Shown here: piece by piece, positions 1 through 10,816 of the stretch
How positions within the stretch are numbered: position 1 is the first letter of the stretch
Layout of the letters: each line of letters begins with the position of its first letter
Source of the DNA: Micromonospora thermarum
GTDB lineage: Bacteria; Actinomycetota; Actinomycetes; Mycobacteriales; Micromonosporaceae
Length of the DNA stretch: 64,000 bases
NCBI RefSeq assembly: GCF_012034245.1
Contig: NZ_JAATEO010000019.1
Coordinates: 1-64,000, forward strand
Reading direction: 5' to 3'
Notes under the pieces: generated by a model
What the model was told of the DNA's origin: nothing
The model's database searches: none
What the model saw: only the letters and a program-made list of their open reading frames with translations
Position numbers and translations under genes: made by a program

Positions 1-994
1 GGGCGGCGGCGCGGACCAGGGCTGGCCCCCGGTAGATGAAGCCGGTGTAGAGCTGGACCAGGGACGCGCCGGCGTCGAACATCCGGGCGGCGTCGTCCGG
101 GTCGACGATGCCGCCGACACCGACGATCGGCAGCCGGCCCCCGGTCTCCCGGTGCACGAACGCGACGACCTCGCGGGCGCGGGCGGCGAGGGGGCGGCCG
201 GACAGCCCGCCGGTCTCGGCGCCGCGCGCCCGGTCGGCCGGAGCGAGCCCGTCGCGGGCGAGCGTGGTGTTCGTCGCGATCACGCCGGCCGCGCCCCGGG
301 CCAGGCACACCTCCAGCAGCTCGGCGATCGCCGGCTCGGTGAGGTCCGGTGCGATCTTCACCAGGACCGGCTTCTCCCCCACCAGGGCGGCCAGCAGCGC
401 GTCGAGGTGCGCCCGGTCCTGCAACGACCGCAGGCCCGGGGTGTTCGGGGACGAGACGTTGACCGCGAAGTAGTCACCGTGGTCGCGCAGCGCGCGGTAC
501 GACGCCCGGTAGTCCTCGACCGCCTCGTCCAGCGGGGTGACCTTGGACTTGCCGAGCGAGATGCCCAGCGGCGCCCCGATCGGGCGGGGCAGCGCCGCCA
601 GCCGGGCCGCGAGGGCCTCGGCGCCGGCGTTGTTGAAGCCCATCCGGTTCACCACGGCCTCGCTGTCGCGCAGCCGGAACAGCCGCGGCCGGGGGTTGCC
701 CGGCTGCGCGTGCGCGGTGACGGTGCCGACCTCGACGAACCCGAAGCCCAGCGCCGGCCACGCCGGCAGTGCCGCGCCGTCCTTGTCCATCCCGGCGGCC
801 AGCCCGACCGGATTGGGGAACTCCACACCGAAGACGGTCCGGGGCGCCCGCACGGCGTACCGCGCCCGCAGGACCGCCAGCGCGGCCGGCGACCGCGAGA
901 GCGCGGCGAGCCGCCGCAGGGTCCACTCGTGCGCCGCCTCCGCGTCCCCGCCCCCCACGCGGAACAGAACAGGCCGCACCACGCGCTCGAACAT
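1..994 (-). CDS. pyrD: Dihydroorotate dehydrogenase (quinone, class 2), 3' end cut by window edge
   Basis: This gene encodes the FMN enzyme that oxidises dihydroorotate to orotate, the fourth step of UMP synthesis, passing electrons to quinone at the membrane. The frame opens at ATG (994) with MFERVVRPVLFRVGGGDAE and continues to base 1, so about 331 residues are visible and only the extreme C-terminus is missing. The class 2 signature NVSSPNTPGLR carries the catalytic serine that separates this class from cytosolic class 1 enzymes (cysteine). The phosphate-binding segment GVGGIVDPDDAARMF and the closing YTGFIYRGP are near the left edge. It follows carB after 97 bp that hold a palindromic repeat, and is probably still part of the pyr operon. 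Confidence 0.95.
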   Translation of the reverse strand, partial: MFERVVRPVLFRVGGGDAEAAHEWTLRRLAALSRSPAALAVLRARYAVRAPRTVFGVEFPNPVGLAAGMDKDGAALPAWPALGFGFVEVGTVTAHAQPGNPRPRLFRLRDSEAVVNRMGFNNAGAEALAARLAALPRPIGAPLGISLGKSKVTPLDEAVEDYRASYRALRDHGDYFAVNVSSPNTPGLRSLQDRAHLDALLAALVGEKPVLVKIAPDLTEPAIAELLEVCLARGAAGVIATNTTLARDGLAPADRARGAETGGLSGRPLAARAREVVAFVHRETGGRLPIVGVGGIVDPDDAARMFDAGASLVQLYTGFIYRGPALVRAAA

Positions 995-1017
995 CACCGC
1001 CCGCCCCCCGCCGTGTT

Positions 1018-1072
1018 GATCATGACGGTGGCGGGTGGATCGGAGATCGACCCACCCGTCAGCCTCATGATC
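1018..1072. repeat. GATC-ended palindromic intergenic element, copy 1
   Basis: This imperfect inverted repeat starts GATCATGA and ends TCATGATC, with inner arms GGCGGGTGG and CCACCCGTC closing on a short ATCG-rich loop. It fills most of the carB-pyrD gap. A close relative lies at 45105-45160 and two more distant ones at 50454-50520 and 55700-55766. It could act as an RNA hairpin or terminator, or be a REP-like element; the sequence does not decide. Confidence 0.7.
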
Positions 1073-1091
1073 GACGCGGGTCGGCAGGGGG

Positions 1092-4438
<3,347 letters not shown>

Positions 4439-4439
<1 letters not shown>

Positions 4440-5575
4440 TACTTCCCGCCTTCGATGAGTTCGACGAAACGGTCGAAGAGGTAGTCCGCGTCGTGGGGGC
4501 CGGCCGCCGCCTCCGGGTGGTACTGGACGGTGAAGGCGGGCACGTCCTTGGCCCGCAGCCCCTCGACCACGTTGTCATTCAGGCAGACGTGGCTGACCTC
4601 CACACCGCCGAACTCGGTGTCGATCACCTGGTTGGGCACCACGGCACCGGGCTCGGCGCCGGGGAACTGCACCGCGAAGCCGTGGTTGTGGCTGGTCACC
4701 TCGACCTTGCCGGTCGCCCGGTCCAGCACCGGCTGGTTGATCCCGCGGTGGCCGTAGCCGAGCTTGTACGTGCCGAAGCCGAGCGCCCGGCCGAGGATCT
4801 GGCTGCCGAAGCAGATGCCGAACAGCGGCACCTTGCGGGTCAGCACCTCGCGGGCCAGCGCGACCGGCCCGTCCGCGGTGGCCGGGTCACCCGGGCCGGG
4901 CGAGAAGAACACCGCGTCGGCGCCGGTGGCGAGCAGGTCGTCGATCGTCGAGTGGGCCGGCAGCACGTGGGTGGTGACGCCGCGGGCGGCGAGCCGCCGC
5001 GGCACGTTGCGCTTGATGCCCAGGTCGAGGGCGGCGACGGTGAACCGGTGCTCCCCCACCGCCTCGACCACGTACGGCTTCGGGGTGGTCACCTCGGCGG
5101 AGAGGTCCGCGCCGACCATCTGCGGCGACTGGCGGACCCGGGCCAGCAGCGCCCTCGGGTCGGTCTCGACGCTGGACACACCCACCCGCATGGCGCCGCG
5201 CTCGCGCAGGTGGCGGGTCAACGCCCGGGTGTCGACCCCGCTGATGCCGACCACGCCCTCAGCGGCGAGCCGGTCCTCCAGGCCGCCGGTGGCGCGCCAG
5301 TTCGAGCCGATCCGGGCGGGGTCGCGGACGACGTACCCGGCGACCCAGATCCGGCCGGACTCGTCGTCCTCGCCGTTGACCCCGGTGTTGCCGATGTGCG
5401 GCGCGGTCTGCACCACCACCTGCCGGTGGTAGGACGGGTCGGTCAGGGTCTCCTGGTAGCCGGTCATGCCGGTGTTGAAGACCGCCTCGCCGAAGGTCTC
5501 CCCGACGCTGCCGTACGCCTCGCCGTGAAAGGTCCGCCCGTCCTCCAGGACGAGAATCGCGGAACGCCTCTTCAC
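4439..5575 (-). CDS. carA: Carbamoyl-phosphate synthase small (glutaminase) subunit
   Basis: CarA hydrolyses glutamine and channels ammonia to CarB. It has 378 residues, normal for the family. The N-terminal CPSase domain (about 5-140) is followed by a class I glutamine amidotransferase domain with the nucleophile in FGICFGSQILG (Cys near 255) and the HPE motif of the triad near 341. The chosen start is GTG at 5575, giving MKRRSAILVLEDG; it overlaps the pyrC stop (GTGA arrangement), so a longer reading into pyrC is not needed. The product forms a heterodimer with CarB encoded immediately downstream. Confidence 0.97.
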
Positions 5576-6849
5576 TTCACTGCCTTTCCGTCCAGGACCG
5601 TCGGCTCGCCGCGCAGAAAGGTCGCCACGATGCGACCCGGCAGCGTCATGCGGGCGTACGGGGTGTTTCGGCTGCGGCTGGCCAGTTCCGCGGGCTCGAT
5701 CGTGCGGCGGACGGCCGGGTCCACCAGGGTCAGGTTGGCCGGTACGCCCGGCGCGGGGTCGTGGCCGTGGTCGGCCAGGCCGGCGATGCGCGCCGGGGCG
5801 CGGGACATCCGCTCGGCGATGAGGTCCCACTGCGGGCCGAGCACGTCCAGCGCGATCGACAGCGCCGTCTCCAGCCCGAGCATGCCCGGCCGGGCGTACG
5901 CCCACTCGCACTCCTTGTCCTCCACCGCGTGCGGGGCGTGGTCGGTGGCGATGACGTCGATCACGCCCTCGGCCAGCGCGGCACGCAGCGCGGCGATGTC
6001 GGAGTCGGTGCGCAGCGGCGGGTTGACCTTGTAGACCGGGTCGTAGGTGGCCGCCTTCTCGTCGGTGAGCAGCAGATGGTGCGGGGTCACCTCGGCGGTG
6101 ACCCGGACACCCCGGGCCTTGGCCTGGCGCAGCACCTCGACACTGCCGGCGGTGGAGACGTGGCAGATGTGCAGGCGGCTGCCGACGTGCTCGGCGAGCA
6201 GCACGTCCCGGGCGATGATCGCCTCCTCGGCGACCGCCGGCCAGCCGGTCAGGCCGAGGCGGGTGGACACCTCCCCCTCGTGCATCTGGGCGCCCTCGGT
6301 CAGGCGGGGCTCCTCGGCGTGCTGGGCGATGATCCCGTCGAACGCCTTGACGTACTCCAGCGCCCGGCGCATGAGCCGGGGGTCGGCGACGCAGTGCCCG
6401 TCGTCGGAGAAGATCCGCACCCGGGCGGCGGAGTCGGCCATCGCGCCCAGTTCGGCGAGGTGCTCGCCGGCCAGGCCGACGGTGACCGCGCCGATCGGCT
6501 GCACGTCGACCAGCCCGGCCTCCCGGCCCAGCCGCCAGACCTGCTCGACGACGCCGGCGGTGTCGGCGACCGGCGACGTGTTCGCCATCGCGCACACCGC
6601 CGTGTAGCCGCCGAGCGCCGCGGCCCGGGAGCCCGACTCGACGGTCTCGGCGTCCTCCCGGCCCGGCTCGCGCAGGTGGGTGTGCAGGTCGACCAGGCCG
6701 GGCAGGGCGACCAGGCCGGTGCCGTCGACCGCGGTGGCGTCCGGCGCCGCGAGGCCCGTGCCGGTCCCGGCCACGACGCCGTCGCGGATCAGCAGGTCGG
6801 TCGGCGCGCCGCCGACGACGCTCACGTTGGTGATCAGGTACGCGCTCAC
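5572..6849 (-). CDS. pyrC: Dihydroorotase
   Basis: This zinc amidohydrolase cyclises carbamoyl-aspartate to dihydroorotate, the third step of UMP synthesis. It has 425 residues, typical of the type I dihydroorotases found in Gram-positive bacteria. The metal-binding motif LVDLHTHLREPG is near residue 60, and the later metal and catalytic residues lie in HICHVSTAGS and VIATDHAPH. It starts at GTG (6849) with a 4-bp overlap onto pyrB and its end overlaps the carA start, so pyrB, pyrC and carA form a tightly coupled run. Confidence 0.97.
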   Translation of the reverse strand: MSAYLITNVSVVGGAPTDLLIRDGVVAGTGTGLAAPDATAVDGTGLVALPGLVDLHTHLREPGREDAETVESGSRAAALGGYTAVCAMANTSPVADTAGVVEQVWRLGREAGLVDVQPIGAVTVGLAGEHLAELGAMADSAARVRIFSDDGHCVADPRLMRRALEYVKAFDGIIAQHAEEPRLTEGAQMHEGEVSTRLGLTGWPAVAEEAIIARDVLLAEHVGSRLHICHVSTAGSVEVLRQAKARGVRVTAEVTPHHLLLTDEKAATYDPVYKVNPPLRTDSDIAALRAALAEGVIDVIATDHAPHAVEDKECEWAYARPGMLGLETALSIALDVLGPQWDLIAERMSRAPARIAGLADHGHDPAPGVPANLTLVDPAVRRTIEPAELASRSRNTPYARMTLPGRIVATFLRGEPTVLDGKAVK

Positions 6850-7772
6850 CGGTTGTTCCCTCCGAGCAGCAGGTAGAGGACGGCCATCCGGACGGAGACG
6901 CCGTTGGCGACCTGTTCGACGATGGTGGAGCGGGGCGAGTCGGCGACCTCGGGCGTGATCTCCATGCCCCGGTTCATCGGGCCGGGGTGCATGACGATCG
7001 CGTGCTCGGGCAGCCGGCGCATGCGCGGGCCGTCGAGGCCGTAGCGGCGCGCGTACTCGCGGGCGGACGGGAAGTAGGAGTCGTTCATGCGCTCGCGCTG
7101 CACCCGCAGCATCATCACCACGTCCGACTGGGGCAGCACCGCGTCCAGGTCGTACGAGACGTCGGTGCCGGGCGCGAGCGCCTGCGCGATGTCCACCGGG
7201 ATGAGCGTCGGCGGGCCGACCAGGGTGACCTTCGCGCCGAGCGTGGACAGCAGCAGGACGTTGGAGCGGGCCACCCGGCTGTGCAGCACGTCCCCGACCA
7301 CCGCGACCGAGAGGCCGGCGATCCGGCCCAGCCGGGAGCGCATCGTGTACGCGTCGAGCAGCGCCTGGGTCGGGTGTTCGTGGGTGCCGTCGCCGGCGTT
7401 GACCACCGAGCCGTCCACCCAGTCGGCGAGCCGGTGCGGGGCGCCCGAGGCGGGGTGCCGGACCACCACGGCGTCGGCGCCCATCGCCTGGAGGGTGAGC
7501 GCGGTGTCCTTGAGGCTCTCCCCCTTGGCGACGCTGGAGCCCTTGGCCGAGAAGTTGATCACGTCGGCGCTGAGTCGCTTGGCGGCGGCCTCGAAGGAGA
7601 TCCGGGTACGGGTGGAGTCCTCGTAGAAGAGGTTCACCACCGTCCGGCCACGCAGCGCCGGCAGCTTCTTGACCTCGCGGCCGGCCACCGTCGCCATCTC
7701 GGCGGCGGTGTCCAGGATCCGGGTGGCGGTGGCGGCGTCCAGGTCGGCGCCGGAGAGCAGGTGGCGGATCAT
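6846..7772 (-). CDS. pyrB: Aspartate carbamoyltransferase catalytic subunit
   Basis: PyrB condenses carbamoyl phosphate with aspartate, the committed step of pyrimidine synthesis. From ATG at 7772 (MIRHLLSGADLD) it has 308 residues, the normal size. The carbamoyl-phosphate loop FYEDSTRTRISFE and the later HPTQALLDAYT and MHPGPMNRG motifs are intact. An in-frame extension to 7841 exists but runs through a dispersed 51-bp repeat and adds EREERSDAEPRSRERK, which is not family sequence. The ribosome-binding site GAAAGGGGG is supplied by that repeat. No pyrI regulatory subunit follows, as expected in actinobacteria. Confidence 0.97.
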   Translation of the reverse strand: MIRHLLSGADLDAATATRILDTAAEMATVAGREVKKLPALRGRTVVNLFYEDSTRTRISFEAAAKRLSADVINFSAKGSSVAKGESLKDTALTLQAMGADAVVVRHPASGAPHRLADWVDGSVVNAGDGTHEHPTQALLDAYTMRSRLGRIAGLSVAVVGDVLHSRVARSNVLLLSTLGAKVTLVGPPTLIPVDIAQALAPGTDVSYDLDAVLPQSDVVMMLRVQRERMNDSYFPSAREYARRYGLDGPRMRRLPEHAIVMHPGPMNRGMEITPEVADSPRSTIVEQVANGVSVRMAVLYLLLGGNNR

Positions 7773-7783
7773 GCGCTGAGCCC

Positions 7784-7834
7784 CCTTTCGTTCGCGACTG
7801 CGGGGCTCCGCGTCGCTGCGCTCCTCGCGCTCAC
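7784..7834 (-). repeat. 51-bp gene-joining repeat, copy 1 (pyrR/pyrB junction)
   Basis: Read on the minus strand, the element begins at the pyrR stop codon (TGAGCGCGAGGAG), passes through GGAGCCCCGCAGTCGCGAAC and ends GAAAGG, which serves as the pyrB ribosome-binding site. A second copy at 18218-18268 matches at 47 of 51 positions and sits in the same way between two co-directional glycosyltransferase genes. Confidence 0.85.
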
Positions 7835-8412
7835 CGGTCACCTCCGTACAACTTGACCTCGTCGGCGCCGTCGGTCTCCGCGAGGGTGACCTTCACGCTC
7901 TCGGCCAGCGAGGTCGGGATGTTCTTGCCGACGTAGTCGGCGCGGATCGGCAGTTCGCGGTGACCGCGGTCGACCAGGACGGCGAGCTGGACCGACGCCG
8001 GGCGGCCGACGTCGTTCAGCGCGTCCAGCGCCGCGCGCACGGTGCGGCCGGAGAAGAGGACGTCGTCGACGAGGACGACCCGCTTGCCGTCGATGCCGCC
8101 GGCCGGCAGCTCGGTCGGCCCGATCGCGCGGGTGGCGTGCCGGCGCAGGTCGTCGCGGTAGAGGGTGATGTCGAGCACGCCGACCGGGACGTCGACGCCC
8201 TCGAAGGCGCTGATCCGGGCGGCGAGCCGCCGGGCGAGGGGTGCGCCCCGGGTGGGGATGCCGAGCAGGACGGTCTGCTGGGCGCCCTGGGTCTTCTCCA
8301 GGATCTGATGGGCGATGCGGTCGACCACGCGCTGCACGTCGGCGCTGGTGAGGATCACCTTCACCGAGGGTTGCGGCGCGGTCGACGACCGGGCAGCCGG
8401 TGGGTAGGCCAC
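7831..8412 (-). CDS. pyrR: PyrR bifunctional regulator / uracil phosphoribosyltransferase
   Basis: PyrR binds UMP and pyr mRNA to shut off the operon and also has weak uracil phosphoribosyltransferase activity. The GTG at 8412 (MAYPPAARSSTAPQPS) is chosen because GGAAGGAGGT lies at ideal spacing before it; the frame stays open further upstream but has no such site. The 193-residue product has the PRPP-binding signature VVLVDDVLFSGRTVRAALDAL and the RGAPLARRLA motif typical of PyrR. It is the first gene of the pyr operon, and its leader carries the probable PyrR target at 8421-8456. The stop codon lies inside the 51-bp repeat. Confidence 0.95.
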   Translation of the reverse strand: MAYPPAARSSTAPQPSVKVILTSADVQRVVDRIAHQILEKTQGAQQTVLLGIPTRGAPLARRLAARISAFEGVDVPVGVLDITLYRDDLRRHATRAIGPTELPAGGIDGKRVVLVDDVLFSGRTVRAALDALNDVGRPASVQLAVLVDRGHRELPIRADYVGKNIPTSLAESVKVTLAETDGADEVKLYGGDR

Positions 8413-8420
8413 GGCGGACC

Positions 8421-8456
8421 TCCTTCCCCGCCTCACGGGACGGGTCGTTAAAGGAC
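8421..8456 (-). promoter_or_regulatory. PyrR-binding leader hairpin over the pyrR ribosome-binding site
   Basis: On the minus strand an inner stem CCCG/CGGG (8441-8444 with 8427-8430) closes a loop TCCCGTGAGG, which resembles the conserved PyrR-binding loop. An outer pairing TCCTT/AAGGA (8452-8456 with 8421-8425) would bury the Shine-Dalgarno sequence of pyrR. This matches the translational-repression type of PyrR site described for mycobacteria. A possible -10 (TAACGT, 8507-8512) lies about 50 bp upstream. The pairing is my reading; no folding energy was computed. Confidence 0.7.
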
Positions 8457-8614
8457 GTCGGATGACCGGCGCGGACCGCGGGCGGACCGGCCGGGGGCTT
8501 CGGGCCACGTTACCAGTGGTCACCGCACGGACCGTCGCCACCCGCTGACCTCGCGGTCAGGGCGGCGAAATGGGGACAACTCCCCCAGCGCCCCAACGGG
8601 AAGGTCACGGGCAC

Positions 8615-8656
8615 TTGACCGGCTGTCGCAATCCCCGTACCGTCACGCTCCGTAGC
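8615..8656 (+). promoter_or_regulatory. bldD promoter with candidate BldD box
   Basis: TTGACC (8615-8620) and TACCGT (8638-8643) are separated by 17 bp, a good housekeeping-sigma promoter. GTCACGCTCCGTAGC (8642-8656) overlaps the -10 and start region and fits seven of nine defined positions of the published BldD consensus. This agrees with known BldD autorepression in Streptomyces. Confidence 0.5.
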
Positions 8657-8696
8657 GATCGACGGGAGAACCCCGAGCAGCACTGGGAGTGTCCGA

Positions 8697-9185
8697 ATGC
8701 CCTCTGAGTACGCCAAGTCGCTGGGCGCCCGCCTGCGCTCCATCCGCCAGCAGCAGGGCCTGTCCCTGCAGGGCGTGGAGGAGAAGTCGAACGGGCGGTG
8801 GAAGGCCGTGGTGGTCGGCTCCTACGAGCGCGGCGACCGGGCCGTCACCGTGTCCCGTCTCGCCGAACTGGCCGACTTCTACCGCGTTCCCGTCTCCGAG
8901 CTGCTGCCCGACGGCAGCGGCGTCCGTCACGAGCCCACCAGCAAGATCGTGCTGGACCTCGAGCGGCTCTACGACGAGGCCAGCGAGGACCTCGCCTACG
9001 TCGCCCGGTACGCCCGCGCGATCCAGCAGCAGCGGGGTGACTACAACGGCCGCGTCCTGTCGATCCGCGCCGACGACCTGCGCGCCCTGGCGATCGTCTA
9101 CGACGCCTCGCCGTCCGGCCTGATCGAGCGGCTGACCGAGCACGGCGTGCTCGTCGCCGACCCGCGGGCGTTCTTCGCCTCCTGA
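8697..9185 (+). CDS. bldD: BldD, cyclic-di-GMP-responsive developmental repressor
   Basis: BldD is the master repressor that holds actinomycetes in vegetative growth when bound to tetrameric cyclic-di-GMP. The 162-residue protein has an N-terminal XRE-type helix-turn-helix (about 8-70, including ARLRSIRQQQGLSLQGVEE) and a C-terminal ligand domain. That domain carries the exact RXD-X8-RXXD signature: RGD at 113-115 and RADD at 124-127. The ATG at 8697 follows GGGAG by seven bases. It is divergent from the pyr operon and is followed by a strong hairpin terminator. Its presence supports a spore-forming actinomycete host. Confidence 0.97.
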   Translation: MPSEYAKSLGARLRSIRQQQGLSLQGVEEKSNGRWKAVVVGSYERGDRAVTVSRLAELADFYRVPVSELLPDGSGVRHEPTSKIVLDLERLYDEASEDLAYVARYARAIQQQRGDYNGRVLSIRADDLRALAIVYDASPSGLIERLTEHGVLVADPRAFFAS

Positions 9186-9198
9186 GCACCGACGACAG

Positions 9199-9230
9199 GA
9201 AAGGCCCGTGCCGTCCGGCACGGGCCTTTC
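9199..9230. terminator. Bidirectional intrinsic terminator between bldD and nusB
   Basis: A perfect 14-bp stem (GAAAGGCCCGTGCC with its complement) closes a GTCC loop, flanked by A- and T-runs at the stem base. It lies 13 bases after the bldD stop and 77 bases past the nusB stop, so it can serve both convergent genes. Confidence 0.85.
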
Positions 9231-9306
9231 GTCGTTCCTGTCGCTTTACGCGGTTCCGGTGTCCCGGTTCAGCGGCGGCCGGACCGCCCACGCCGTGGCG
9301 GCGCGC

Positions 9307-9741
9307 TCAACGGGTGGCGTACTCGGCGATGCGCCCGAGGATGCCGTTGAGGAAACGCGGCGAGTCGTCGGTCGACATCTGCCGGGCCAGTTCCACCGCC
9401 TCGCTGATCGCCACCGCGTCGTCGACCTCGTCGACGTAGAGCAGCTCGTACACCGCGACCCGGGCGAGGTTGCGGTCCACCGCCGGCATCCGCTCCAGCG
9501 TCCAGCCCTCGGCGTAGCTGGCGATCAGCTCGTCGATCCGGTCGAGGTGGCCGGCGACCCCCTCGACCAGGCTGACCGTGTACCCCAGATGCTCGGGACG
9601 CGGCTTCTCGATCCGCTCGACGTAGCCGGCGAGCACCTCGACCGGTGGGCGGTCCCGCAGATCGGCCTCGAAGAGCACGTCCAGCGCCCGCTTGCGCGCC
9701 TTGCGGCGCGCGGGCATCTGCTGCTTGGGACCCTCGGCCAT
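9307..9741 (-). CDS. nusB: Transcription antitermination factor NusB
   Basis: NusB binds boxA RNA with NusE/S10 and supports antitermination at rRNA operons. It starts with MAEGPKQQMPARRKARKRAL at ATG 9741, which shares one base with the efp stop (TGATG), so both are co-translated. The 144 residues include the typical all-helical core: ARKRALDVLFEADLR near the N-terminus, LDRIDELI in the middle, and the conserved AVDRNLARVAVYELL followed by AISEAVELAR. efp-nusB is the usual actinobacterial order. Confidence 0.95.
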   Translation of the reverse strand: MAEGPKQQMPARRKARKRALDVLFEADLRDRPPVEVLAGYVERIEKPRPEHLGYTVSLVEGVAGHLDRIDELIASYAEGWTLERMPAVDRNLARVAVYELLYVDEVDDAVAISEAVELARQMSTDDSPRFLNGILGRIAEYATR

Positions 9742-10298
9742 CAGGCCCGGCCGAGGTAACGGCCGTCGCGGGTGTCGACCTTGATCTTCTCGCCGGTGGT
9801 GATGAAGAGCGGCACCTGCACGGTCGCGCCGGTCTCGACGGTGGCCGGCTTGTTGCCGCCGGTCGAGCGGTCGCCCTGGAGGCCGGGCTCGGTGTAGGTG
9901 ACCTCGAGCACGACGCTGGTCGGCAGCTCGATGTACAGCGGGACCCCCTCGTGGGTGGCGACGATCACCTCGGCCTCGGGCAGCAGGTAGTTGGCCGCCT
10001 CGCCGACCGTGCCGCCGGGCACGGTGATCTGGTCGAACGTCTCCAGGTCCATGAAGACGTAGTCCTCGCCGTCGGCGTACAGGTACTGCATCGTGCGCTT
10101 GTCGACGGTCGCGGTCTCGACCTTGGTGCCCGCGTTGAAGGTCTTGTCGACCACCTTGCCGGACAGCACGTTCTTGAGCGTGGTACGCACGAACGCACCA
10201 CCCTTTCCGGGCTTGACGTGCTGGAACTCGACGACGGCCCACAGCTCACCGTCGAGGTTGAGTACCAGGCCGTTCTTCAGGTCGTTGGTGGTGGCCAT
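9741..10298 (-). CDS. efp: Translation elongation factor P
   Basis: EF-P enters the ribosomal E site and relieves stalling at consecutive prolines. The 185-residue protein has the KOW-like domain I with the tip loop KPGKGGAF, followed by two OB domains ending GEKIKVDTRDGRYLGRA, as in the family. The tip has a lysine flanked by prolines and glycines, the actinobacterial type that works without the EpmA lysylation system; no epm genes are present here. The start ATG has a GGCAGG sequence a few bases upstream. The gene is separated from aroQ by 86 bp, so it may have its own promoter. Confidence 0.97.
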   Translation of the reverse strand: MATTNDLKNGLVLNLDGELWAVVEFQHVKPGKGGAFVRTTLKNVLSGKVVDKTFNAGTKVETATVDKRTMQYLYADGEDYVFMDLETFDQITVPGGTVGEAANYLLPEAEVIVATHEGVPLYIELPTSVVLEVTYTEPGLQGDRSTGGNKPATVETGATVQVPLFITTGEKIKVDTRDGRYLGRA

Positions 10299-10384
10299 TT
10301 CCTGCCTTGATCATCAATTGGCGGACAGACCTGGCAAGTCTACTAGGCGGCTGCGCGCCGTAGCCCGGCGGCGACGGGAGGCGG

Positions 10385-10816
10385 TCAGGGACGCCGCGTG
10401 GCCAGGTGGTGCAGTGCCAGGCGGTAACCGTCCACCCCCAGGCCGCAGATCACCCCGGTCGCCACGGCGGAGACCACCGAGTGGTGCCGGAACGGCTCCC
10501 GCGCGTGGATGTTGGAGATGTGCACCTCGACCAGCGGGCCGCGCAGCATCGCGCAGGCGTCCCGGACCGCGATCGAGTAGTGCGACCAGGCGGCCGGGTT
10601 GAGGACCACGGCGGCGCCCTCGTCGGCCGCCTCGTGCAGCCAGCCGAGCAACTCGTGCTCGGCGTCGGTCTGCCGCACCACCACCTCCAGCCCGAGGTCC
10701 CGACCGGTCCGCTCGCACAGCTCCACCAGGTCGGCGTACGTGGTGGCGCCGTAGACCTCCGGCTGCCGGGTGCCCAGGCGGCCCAGGTTGGGGCCGTTCA
10801 GCACGTAGACCCTCAC
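10385..10816 (-). CDS. aroQ: 3-dehydroquinate dehydratase, type II
   Basis: This dodecameric enzyme dehydrates 3-dehydroquinate in the shikimate pathway. The 143 residues contain the type II landmarks: VYVLNGPNLGRLGTRQPEVYG with the catalytic tyrosine, the loop arginine in RQTDAEHELLGWLHEA, NPAAWSHYSIAVRDA, and HISNIHAREPFRHHS. The start is GTG at 10816 (MRVYVLNGPN), overlapping the aroB stop by 4 bp, which argues against the longer upstream frame. It is translationally coupled to aroB. Confidence 0.96.
   Translation of the reverse strand: MRVYVLNGPNLGRLGTRQPEVYGATTYADLVELCERTGRDLGLEVVVRQTDAEHELLGWLHEAADEGAAVVLNPAAWSHYSIAVRDACAMLRGPLVEVHISNIHAREPFRHHSVVSAVATGVICGLGVDGYRLALHHLATRRP

Noticed and set aside
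7773..7841. Upstream extension of pyrB
   Set aside because: The extension translates the 51-bp dispersed repeat; family members begin near MIRHLLSGAD, and the repeat supplies the ribosome-binding site just before ATG 7772.
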